From the NCBI RefSeq assembly GCF_033807715.1, contig NC_084607.1:19100441-19164440 (forward strand): a stretch of 64,000 bases of DNA, in the 5' to 3' direction. This document shows, piece by piece, positions 12,684 to 24,200 of this stretch. The DNA comes from Cololabis saira. Taxonomy: Eukaryota > Chordata > Actinopteri > Beloniformes > Belonidae. Under the pieces are notes generated by a model. The model had not been told where the DNA came from. It did not search any database and saw nothing but the letters and a program-made list of their open reading frames with translations. The stretch's first letter is position 1, and each line of letters begins with the position of its first letter. Position numbers and translations under genes: made by a program.

Positions 12684-14734
12684 ATGTCAGCGGAGAAGAT
12701 GGAGAAGACAGAGAATGTGGCCAATGGAGCAGGGCCATATGAGGAAAAAGAAAGTGCACTCAGGTATTTGTTTATTGTTTTAAATGATGAAATACAGTAG
12801 AAAACTAATTATGCTCCTAACATTGTTTTCTTTTTAAACCTCAGTCCTGAAGACCTGTCCGAGATGCTGGCAGCAGGGACCAAGGAGGTTCATGAAAAAG
12901 CTGAGAACACGCAATTTGTGAAGGATTTCCTCAGGGGACGTATCCGCAAAGAGCTCTTTAAGGTCAGAAATTAAGGAAGTTGGAAAAAGGCACATGAATG
13001 TTAAAGAGTACTTTGCAACACCAAGAAGATTTGTAGATAAAGCAGTAAGTGCATGGTTGAAGAAGAAGTAAGAAAACCTTTTTAAAAAGAAAGGAGGCAC
13101 AAGTATCTGTTTAGTGGAGCATATAACACACAGATAAGAATAGCTGGCTGGTGTACTGACCTTTTTGCTTTTTCAGCTTGGCGCTGTGGCACTTTACTAC
13201 ACGTATGCTGCCATGGAGGAGGAGATCGAAACGAACAAGGACCACCCACACTTTGCCCCTCTGTATTTTCCTGTTGAGTTGCACCGCCATGAAGCTCTTG
13301 CTCGTGACCTCGAATACTTCTATGGGCCAGATTGGAAGAGCCAAGTTAGATGCTCTGAAGCCACCCAACGTTATGTGGATCGTATCCACCAGGTGGGACA
13401 GGAGGACCCAGTGTTGCTCGTGGCTCACGCCTACACCCGCTATATGGGGGACTTGTCGGGGGGCCAGGTGCTGAAGAAGGTGGCACAGAGAGCTTTAAAA
13501 TTGCCACCCACAGGAGAAGGCCTGGAGTTCTATCAGTTTGATGGCATCCATAGTGCCAAAGCATTCAAGCAATTGTATCGAAGTCGGATGAATGAGTTGG
13601 ATCTGGACGTGGAGACTAAGGGAAAACTGGTGGAAGAGGCTGTCAAAGCCTTTCAGTTCAATATGGAGGTGAGATACCAGACGGAGGACATAGGGTAATC
13701 TTGACGGTAGTGGTGATAGCTTAGATAGCCTAAATGACCCAAAAGGCAGTTTATCCACAAATACTATCATAATTGAGTTACATTTGAAATATACCATGAC
13801 TGAGACTTTCACAGTATATTTTTCCCTCAGATTACTGAACATTTCAGTGACTTCTGCTTCTTTTTTATGCTCTGGTGGTGTAAAATTGACATTAGTGTCA
13901 GACTATGCTATCAAATGGGTCACAGATTATTCAGATAACATACTTTATATTTGTTCTGCAAGGTTTTTGAGGAGTTAGAAGAGATTGGGAAAACATTCCA
14001 GGAAGATGTTTTAGATGCTGGCATGGCTGTTCATGGAGCAACGGGTGGAGACATCAGCAAATGCCCCTACTATGCTGCACAAATGGGTAAGGATGGTGCT
14101 GTTTTAATCCTTGTAGATCATTAGGGCCGAAACATCATATCTCAGTGTTTGATCACTAATAGTTTTGTTACTCCGTTTATCGAAAGAGTCAATGGGACTA
14201 TTTTTTTCCCCAAATGGTAGTAACTCTTAAATCGGATACTGGGGGAAAAAAAAACTAACAATGCTTGAAAATCAGTGTTGTGACTAATCTTTGGTTTATT
14301 TAAGAATGATCTTGAAAAAGGAAAAAAAAATCCACAGCCCCCCCAACAAAATAAAATACTTTAGTATTTGGTATTTTTGATTAGGACTAAAAGATTTGAG
14401 TAAAAAAAAAAAACGTTTTTTTTTATTTACATTTTTTTAATAGCAGTTTTTGAAGGAGACCTTCTTTATCATCTACTGACTCAAAACGGTAGTAAATTGA
14501 TAGTTACTCACAAGAGTCAGGATACTTATAAGCTTTTTACAAACTGTAAAGTGATGCTGGAAATTAGATTTTCATCACAGCTTGTTTTTGGGCTTTTGTC
14601 TCACAGCTGCATCAGGTGGAACAGCATACGTCTGTCAGCTGGCAATGGCTGTTCTCAGACACCCAACCGGACAGGTCCTGTTTGCCTCGTGGGTGGCCGC
14701 CTTGGCTGGATTAGCTGCATGGTATCTGATGTAA
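12684..14734 (+). CDS. HMOX2: Heme oxygenase 2 (HMOX2)
   Basis: Haem oxygenase opens haem to biliverdin, CO and ferrous iron, using electrons from cytochrome P450 reductase at the ER membrane. Coding exons: 12684-12763, 12845-12962, 13177-13668, 13963-14086 and 14607-14734. Together they are 942 nt with every phase consistent (313 aa). The proximal haem histidine is in [14 protein letters not shown]. The family signature [19 protein letters not shown] is intact. The C terminus is a hydrophobic anchor, [18 protein letters not shown]. The N-terminal extension, the residue pattern and the DNAJA3/CORO7 neighbourhood favour HMOX2 over HMOX1. Of the three Cys-Pro haem regulatory motifs in mammalian HO-2, only the one in SKCPYYAAQ remains. 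The equivalents of the other two read RCSE and VCQL. Confidence 0.95.
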
Positions 14735-17145
14735 GCTTGATAACCAGCTGCTGTGAGTTAAAAACATGTTGAGGAAAGGGCACTAGGAGGACTAGGACAT
14801 TTCCATAAACCCGTGATCATTTCATGCAACCATAAAGATAACATTTTGATGTTCAGTTTCTAGGCATCAAATCTGAACTAAATATACCACAGGGCCATTA
14901 GCATGTAAGTTCCATCCATAAAGCACAATGTTTAGCTATTTCTCTTATATGTTTTATTTTTCTACCTCCATTCCAATATCCTTCCAACCACTGTCCTTCC
15001 AGTGTGTTTGGTCATGACTCAGACTTGCTGCAGATTGTCTGACTATAGCAGATGTGTCACAGTAACTACTTTTCTGGATGATATACCGTCCTAGATTGTG
15101 ATTCAAATACTATATGGCATTTTAAGGTAATTTTATATCACAGATATAATGTTGAAGAAGCACTATTATAAAGCTCTTTTTTTAAGAGCTGTTACATTTT
15201 TAATTACGGTATTAAGGAAATTCAGATAAATAGGACCATTTAATTAAAATATTGTAAACGAAACATAAGAAAAGACAAACCCCCAGTTAAAGCAATATAT
15301 AAAATACACTGGGGTTTTGTGAGGAAAAAAATGCACTTAGATCTATATAAAAATTTGTCATTGGAGTTTGTAAGTAATGAATTCTTTGAAAGGCTCCTGG
15401 TTTAATTCCTCTATGATGTTGATGGGAGTTTTTGTTTTTGAGTTTTTGCCAGATATTCAGCAACGTTGACATTCCAGCTCATTTGTGTAACTGTGCTTTA
15501 ATCTATCACTGAATTTAAACATGATTTCTTCTGGCATCTCAGTGGAGCTTTGAAACTAAGTTTATTGGATTAATTTTTCCAAATATTCTAGCTGGAAGAC
15601 TGGCCTCAAATAGCACAGTATCCTCATTTGCTCAACATGTTTGTGCAGGGGTGAAAAGGTAAACATGATATACGTCATGCCCATTTACAATATTATCGGA
15701 TAAATTGATTATTGCGGCAGACCTAGATAGAAGTGGTACCCCCACTTCCAAGCATGATTCATGCATGGAAGGGTTTTTGCAAACGATTGCTGTTTATCTT
15801 TAATCAGGTTTGATGTGGATATGTATTGTTTTACCTTATACTGTAATGTAAAACCTGTTGGATTTATTATTTAGCCTAATGTTTCCTAGAAGTTTTGTTA
15901 AAGTATACTCAGACAGGTGATATGAAGCAATTCTTTTTTTTTTTTTTTTGACAAGTAGTTGATCAATAAACAATTTTCAGATGCTCGTGATTATACAGAT
16001 ATTATGATCTGTCCTTGATGCATGTTCACTAGGGTTTATTCCTCAGTTTTTAATTATGAGTTTTTTTCTTAACTACCTATGATTGCACAGCATAACCTAA
16101 TATGCCTCGATGCAACATATATCTTTACACTCCACATCAAGATTTTCAGGACACACACTTATAAATCAAAATAAAATAGATTAACAATAAGGTCACTAAG
16201 TTACACTTAGAGCAAAATGTTATTAAACAACGATTTAGGTTGTAATGGGATAATTGGCATTTATGAACCTCTCATTTTTTATTTCAGGTTAATCTACCCC
16301 AAGGAGCCTATATTAGGACCTACAGTAAATGTTAAATTAGTTGAGTGAAACGGTTCTTTTTCTTTTTTGTAGTAATTATGCTTTGAGTACTTTCTTGAAA
16401 TTGTAACTCATATGCATGATGGGTAACAGTTGGGTGGGGTACTGGTTTATTGTTCATTAATATACAGTATAATCTTTCAAGCAGCTCAGCTCTCGTTTTC
16501 CATCCACTGGTTGTTCTTCACATTATTTTTAACCTCTAATCACTAACCATTATTGTGTCTGGTAAAAAATCCCATTAATACTCCTGATTTTTCATCGTAG
16601 ATTAGGAGAAATGTTTTATAATGTGTGAACTTCATGCAGTGTTCAATGGTTAAAGTTTAGTATTTGCTTTGACACAGTGAGATTTTTTGAATTTTGCATC
16701 ATTTTAACACGGAACCAAAAGAAACTTGCTCTTGTCTGCATTGCTGCCTGTTGCATGTGCTTTGTAAGGTGCATTTCTTCTGCATTAGGTAACAGCAGTG
16801 GTGTAACTGTTTATTATCAGACATGGCAAAGCAAGTGATTTATATTTGAGTCTCAGGTTCAGTATTATCAACTACATGTGGTGGACTTGTACATACTGCC
16901 TAATGTACTTGTGCAGTTCTATGTATATTTAAGGGTTTCTTGTATCTCAGGAGTACAGGTCCTTACGGCCATAAATTGAACCTTTTCAAGTAATGTGTGC
17001 TGAATTTTAATTTTAATGCAGTTTTATTAGCTCTATGTCTAAAGCTTTATTAGTGACTGGCTAGAGGCCTCTATTGTACAAGGTTGAACATTTTGGATTG
17101 TTGTGCTGTCAATAATGAAATAAACAGTTTTCCTCTAAATACCAA
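14735..17145 (+). other. HMOX2: HMOX2 3' UTR
   Basis: About 2.4 kb of AT-rich noncoding sequence follows the stop codon and ends at a canonical AATAAA (17119-17124) on the plus strand. No intervening polyadenylation site is clearly stronger. The end is inferred from the signal alone; AATAAA also occurs at 15,966 and elsewhere, so shorter forms are possible. Confidence 0.55.
17119..17124 (+). terminator. HMOX2 polyadenylation signal
   Basis: AATAAA on the plus strand, about 450 bp short of the convergent DNAJA3 signal, which places a compact tail-to-tail junction between the two genes. Confidence 0.55.
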
Positions 17146-17577
17146 AAATGAAGTTGTTTCACTTTCCTGTTTTTGCTCACAATACAAATTCATTCTGGAA
17201 AAATTTTAATGCTTACAAGCCTGTTCAGAGATTCTAAAAGAGACATCCCTCAGTTTGTTACATCTTTAAGACCTAAAATATATACAACCACAGTCTTAAT
17301 TTGTGATTGAGTCATCTCAGGAATACATTTTTTGTCAAAATCAAATCAGTATGAATTGAGACATCTCAACTATCATGGACAAGTTAACAGATTTTCATAG
17401 TACCGAGAATATAAATAAGATTACCACGACTTTTTTCTGCAAGACTTCCCACCCTCACTTAGTAAAAATGTAGTTTGATTAATAGTGTTCAAAATCCAAA
17501 ATGAAGCCCACAAAAAATATAATTCATAATTAAATAAAATGTAACTTGTACAAAACTGATTTCTCCCAGACAATACC

Positions 17578-17583
17578 TTTATT
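17578..17583 (-). terminator. Candidate DNAJA3 polyadenylation signal
   Basis: AATAAA on the minus strand (TTTATT on plus), about 710 bp beyond the DNAJA3 stop codon. It would give a 3' UTR of roughly 0.7 kb. Confidence 0.45.
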
Positions 17584-18294
17584 ATAGCTCTATATATTTC
17601 TTCTGTGACAAGGTTGAACATGTTCTACAACTGTTTATGTACAATGTGATTATAGCTCAGAACTAAAACTGGGTTTTCTCATACTATGCGAAAGGTTAAA
17701 GAGGTTCACACCAGAGCTATCGGTGTTCAATCCTGTAAAGCCTAATTTTCCCACAGGTTAATCCTCCATTACAGAGAGCAGATCATCCAACACAGACGAA
17801 CCTTTACAACACTAAAACCTGTGTAGTCTGTATACATGTCTGTTAAGTCCATTACCACTGACAGTAATAGTAAGAGTCCCACCAATCACTTGATACAGAA
17901 CTTAATTAATGTGACCGTGGGGTGAAGACTGAATTTGTAGCTTCTTTCCGTATCATTTCTCAATTGTGGATTCTGCTATCAGAACAGCTTCTGTTTTCCA
18001 AAACAGAGTATTATTAGAAATAAGACTTTTCCGCCACACTGGCCTCCATGGACGTTTGACAGAGGGGCGACAGCTGGCATGTCTTGTCTGTGAATCCACT
18101 TGGGCAGAAGAACAGAGCAAGTTATCCTCTGCTTTTTCCCCCCTCTTCAGTACAAGGTTTAGTGGTTAAGCCTGTGATGATTGATCCATGAAAAGCCTTG
18201 CAGACTTCCTTTTCCAATACTCCTCTTCCATCTGACAGTTTCTTTATAAAGTGTGTCCTTGCTTTGCGCCGTCCTCTGACCTTCCGATGAAGCC

Positions 18295-21200
18295 TCAGTT
18301 CCAGGAGGATCTTTTCCCTTTAAAAATAAAAAATAATTTAAAGACAACTGAACTGGAAACAACAATCATTAAACAAATGAAATTAATTATTTCTGCATTT
18401 AATGGACGCCATGTAGAACTGACAGTGACAAACCAGATAAGAGTGACAAAAAAATAAATAAATCAAAGCACAGTCCTTTACACACGCAGAAAAAGTGAAG
18501 GCAGACGGTTAGTTGAGTTAAATTTATATCTCGGCCTACCTAGTTTATAGCTGTGAGAAGGAACTAAATAATGTCTTTAATTTAAAAAGAAAGTCCATCT
18601 TTTTGGCTTGAACTGTGAATCATTCAATGCTTTGTTCATTGCAAAACATTGCTGCCCCCAATTGGACAGAGATGAATGCTGCATCCAAGTAATCGCTTTC
18701 CTTCTTAAAGGGAAAGTTCGGTTTTTTACAACCTGGACCTTATTTCTGGCATTTTTTATGGTTGTATACTCACCCAGAGGTGTTTGGTGTCATTTGGAGT
18801 CCTTCGGAAGATATTAGGAGTTTTTTGCGAGCCTCTTCTCCTTATAACGGTAGCGCCTGGGGCACAGAGGGACACAGACGATGCAGCGTCTAAATAACAC
18901 ATGATTGCCGCGAAACTCTTCATTTCTTTTATGAATCACTAGATCTGCTTCCAGGACCTGTTGTAACATTGTGGCGCTGTCTGTGTAATAAATAAAATAA
19001 ATAAATCAGTTTGTAAACAAGACCTCTGAACTCATGACGTCATCGCGAGTGCGCGCACTCTGTCCTCCGTTCAGTGAGCTCTTCAGCCGTATACTCTGGC
19101 TCAAAACGGTAAGGACGTCCATCATATTCAAAGTCGTCGTCCACAACCTCAGAATTTGACAAATATTCAGACATGTTTCAAATAACTATCAGTTAACTAA
19201 CAGTTGCGAACTCCAGCTGTACACGGAGCTGGGTCTGGGACGCGCGCACAGAGATGACGTCATGAGTTCAGAGGTCTTGTTTACAAACGGATTTATTTAT
19301 TTTATTTATTACACAGACAGCGCCACAATGTTACAACAGGTCCTGGAAGCAGATCTAGTGATTCATAAAAGAAATGAAGAGTTTGGCGGCAATCATGTGT
19401 TATTTAGACGCTGCATCGTCTGTGTCCCTCTGTGCCCCAGGCGCTACCGTTATAAGGAGAAGAGGCTCGCAAAAAACTCCTAATATCTTCCGAAGGACTC
19501 CAAATGACACCAAACACCTCTGGGTGAGTATACAACCATAAAAAATGCCAGAAATAAGGTCCAGGTTGTAAAAAACCGAACTTTCCCTTTAAAACAGAAT
19601 TTCAGTAGATGAGAAAAATATAGTAAAAGTGAAAGAAAATGGTTTCAGGTAGTGTGATTAGGGGATGCGTGTGTGTTAATGTAGATTTTTAGGAGAAAGT
19701 TGTCATACCTGTGCTGCTAACGGTGACACCGTTCACTGTTCCCTCTACATCTGTCTCATCTTCAGCATAGCTCGTCATTAGAGTTCTCTGTCTGTCAGTC
19801 AGAGTCCTGCACGAGAAAACAGTTTACAAACCAATTTCTTTTTTTAAGATTATGCAACTGCCTTCGATTATACGGCTGTCTGCAGAAAATAGAACAACTT
19901 CTATTTTGACTTGTGTAAAAGGATGTCTGTAGACTCTTACTTGGGAATTTTTATCTTGACGTGGACGTAATGATCCCCGAAGCCATAGCCACTGATGCGA
20001 GCTATTCCTTTTCCTGTGAGGCGGATCTTCTGGTCTGTCTGGATTCCTGCAGGAATCTGAAGAAAATCCAATAGTCAATATTTTATCTTCCCCTGTAATA
20101 TGGGCAAGTGGAGAATCTGTGTCTTTACTTACTGACAAATTGAGTGTTTCATAAAGGCCTTGTGTTCTGGCCGTGCCACCCAGGATGGCTTGTGCCACAG
20201 AGACAAAGAGATCAGAGTGGACATCTGCGCCATCTCTTCTAAACACTGAGCTTTTTTGGACCTGGAAACAGCGTAACCCCACATGGTGTTAAAGTGCTGA
20301 TATTTAAAAGAATGGTGCACCATACATAATCAGGTCAGACAGCTCAATGTCAGTTTCGTGGTAGCCTCAAATGGATTTCAATATGCACACAGTCTGCCAT
20401 CATGTCAGTCTAAAGTATAGTGTAAAAATAGATATCTGCAGTCCTGCTGCAAAGTCTCTTCTTGAAACAACTATCCACACATTTCTTTTGATTGTCATGT
20501 GGTTTGTCTGCATTTCTTTTTTGTAAACAGGAAATTGATCCAGGCCCCAGTTTAGTCACTGCACTGTCAGCATGGTTTACACATTGTTGTCCTGTCAACT
20601 GCAGAGGGAACCCTGAGAACCCTTGCAGATTAGTGCAGACGAGAACATTTAAACACCACAAGTCTTGTGAGCTAGCAGACACAGAAGCCATGAATTGGCT
20701 TTGAGTCAGACCAGGTCACTTATAACTGGCTTGAATTTGCTGTGACATCAGCAGCTGACCTACAAAGAACACCAACCCGAAATGTGATGAAGATCTCCTT
20801 CTTTCCGACTGGCATTCTGACTGTCTGACCATTCTCCACTCCTAAAAAGAAAAGAACACACAAAAGGGTCCCAGGATGAGTTACTTGTTTCTTTAAGTGA
20901 AGAATTCACAAAACCAACAACTACTACAAGTTGTTACTGAACATATGTTTGAGGGACTGACCTGCAGGTACAGGGACCATCACAGTCTTCCTCTGCTTGG
21001 TCTGTCCAGTACCACGGCAGGAGCGACAAGGGGTGGATGTGATTGTGCCTTTGCCGCCACAACGACGACATGTTGAGCGCATCACAAATGGGCCTGTGCT
21101 TATTGTTTCCTGTAGGCGGGAAAATAAGTTTGTTTGGAAATACAGTAAAAACACAGTTTCAAGATATACTCTGGGTCAGTGTTCTTACCATGCCCGAACC

Positions 21201-24200
21201 ATTGCAATGCTGGCAGTGCTGAACCTTGGTCCCTGGCTCGTGGCCTTTACCATCACAGGCCTGGCAGGCTGCTTCTAAATTAATGGACATCTCCTTATTC
21301 ACTCCCTTTGCTGCCTGGGTGAAGGTCAGTTCCATGACATACTGAACCAAAAAGAGAGGGAGGCTGAGATTAAACACTCTGAATATTCACAAGCAAAACT
21401 ATGGGGAAGCAAAATAATAATAATAAAAAAAAGGAACTGCTTGGCTTTAATTCCACTCCCACTTTTTGAGATCTCACCCACCTCCTGTGGCTGGTCAAAT
21501 ATGGCATTAAAGTCTCCAAAGCCACGACTTCCTGAGTATTCTCCAAAGATTTTGCGGAAAAGCTCCTCTGGGTCAATGTTGCTGGTCTGCCCGCTCCAGT
21601 ACTGCTGCCCTCCACCAGCCTGACCAGCATCAAAGCCTGTTGAGCCGTAAGTGTCATACTGCTTTCTCTTCCCTTCATCACTAAGGACCTGTGTAGAACA
21701 AGAGGTGTCTTATTTTTATTTTATTTATTTTTTTAATCCAAATGAGACTATATACACATTCAACCAAAATATGAGAAAAATACTCTGTGCAAATGCTGAG
21801 CAGAAACTTGAACAGAGATCAAGACCAAACCTCATAAGCTTCAGCTAGCTGAGCAAATTTTTCCTTAGCTTGAGGGTCATCTTTGTTTGTGTCAGGGTGG
21901 TACTTTTTGGCCATCTGAAGAACAAAATACACACAGTCAACTACTTAGACACTAGGGTTAGGATCCATCTACCTGAACCTTTTTCTGTGTGGCATGCTGA
22001 AACAGACCTGATAGTAGGCTTTCTTGATTTCCTTCTGGCTTGCTGTGCGAGGTACATCCAGAACATGGTAGTAGTCCTGTTTGCTGCTGGAAGGAGCACT
22101 CGTGTGAAAGGACAGTGTGTAGACAGCATGGGGGAATTTCAGGCCTGAAAGATGTCCATCGGGGTGAGATGTTAGACACATATCTAGAAATGCTGTGGCA
22201 GAGTTGTGTTGTAGCTTAATCCACACAACCTGTCCACTGTGTGACAGCTATTGGGGGCTATTACAGATTTGTGGTAAAGGAGGGAAAAAAATAAAGCAGG
22301 ATTGAGTCAGTGATTCAGATACTGTAGAAAATGTCATTAAATCTGTCATTTTCCAAACTCTTTAGTAAACTTTGCCTCCTTATCATGTAAGCATTACACT
22401 GTATGTACACAATGCTCAAAACAATTTAGGGGAACACTTATTAAATCAAACTATAGCATTAAATCAATTAAACTTCTGTGATATTCATCTGGTCACTTAG
22501 GTATCAAAGGGGGTGGTTCGTCAGTTTCAGCTGCTTTGGTGTTCATGAAATCAGCAACAGGTGCACTAGAGGGGCAACAAGACAGTCCCCAAAACGGGAA
22601 TGGTTTTACAGGCGGAGGCTGACTGTTTTTCCACTCATTTTGCATTTGGCTAAGGTCCGTGTCACTACTGGTGGTAAGGTGATACCCGGACCCCTACAGA
22701 GGCTACACAGGCAGTCCAACTCCTCCAGAATGGCACATTACGTGCCATTGTCAGAAGGTTTGCTGCGTATCCCAGCACTGTCTCAAAAGAATGGAAACAA
22801 GTTGTTACTCTGAGAGTTGGACAGGGTTGGATAAGTCTTTCACCCATTGGCAGGACTGGTTTCTGCTCCTTTGTGCAAGTAGGAACAGGACGAGCACCAC
22901 CAGAACCCAAAATTACCCCCATGCAGATCATTGCTGTGAATGTTTCTGATGAAACAATCTTCATGAGGGTGGTTTGAGGGCTCAATGTCTTATAGTGGGT
23001 CCTGTGCTCATTGCCAGGCAGCATGGAGCTCAATTAGCAGTGCCATAGAGTACCAGAATTGGCAGGTCTGCCACTGGCACCCTGTGCTTTTCAAAGATGA
23101 GAGAAAATCCATCCTAAGCACATGTGACAGGCTGATGCAGTGTGTCCTGGGTTCCTGCTAGTGCCGAGAGTATGCAGGTAGTTCCTGTAGGATGAAGGAC
23201 CTGACCTAACCACTGAACTAAATCCAACAGAACACCTCTAAACATTATGTTTCAGTCCATCTGACTCTGCCACAGTGCACCTCACACTGTCTATGAGCTC
23301 AGTGATGCCCTGGTTCAGGTCTGGGAGGCGACACCCTAGAGCAGTGATTCTTAACCATAGGGCCGCGGCCCACACTTGGGCCGCGAGCGCCCCCTAGTGG
23401 GCCGCGAAAAAAATTCTGTTTTGTAGGTTTGGGCCGCGGGGGCCGCGGGACTGCATCCCGACCATGTGGTGGCGCTAATGCGTTAGTCAGTTGTTACTGA
23501 CTGCCAGCCGGTGGATGAGGGAACCGAGAGGAAGAAGCGGGGAAGCTCTATAAAAGAGGAGAATAATGCCGCGGCACGTTCCATTTACCTCGGACACTCA
23601 TCTAGCTGCACGTGTACTATTAAGGCCTGTATTTACGGAGAAAATCCTTTGTTTTGCACAAAATAGGTTTAAATCCGCCAGGATAAGGGATCGTTTACTT
23701 GGTCTGCGCTCAGAGTTGGCTTGGATCCGCCAGTATCAGGGATCGATTACTTGGTCTGCGCCCAGCAACGGGGAGAGCGAGCGCGGCGTGATCCTTTATT
23801 TTTATATTCTCCATCGTGGCCACAACTAAGCCCAAAGCCCGAAACAGACTCAGAACAACGCTGCATGCTACTCTGAGAGTGAGCCTTTCCCCCATTCCAC
23901 CCAGACTGGACCTGATTGTGTCTCAGAGGCCCAAGTGTCTCATTAAGAGCTGCAGATAAAAAGGAAATTGTATTTTTTTTTTATATGTATATGAAAGAAA
24001 ATAAAGATTCTTCTGGTTCTGCTATGCACAAATATAGTTTCATTTGCACTTTATTTCAATTTTATTTACAGTTTATTTAATTTAAAATTATTTTGAATGT
24101 ATTTATTTTACTTTTTATTAATAATAATGGCTTGGTTTTATATAGCGCCCTTCAAGACACCCAGAGCGCTTTTTACAGAGACCATTATTCATTCCTACAC

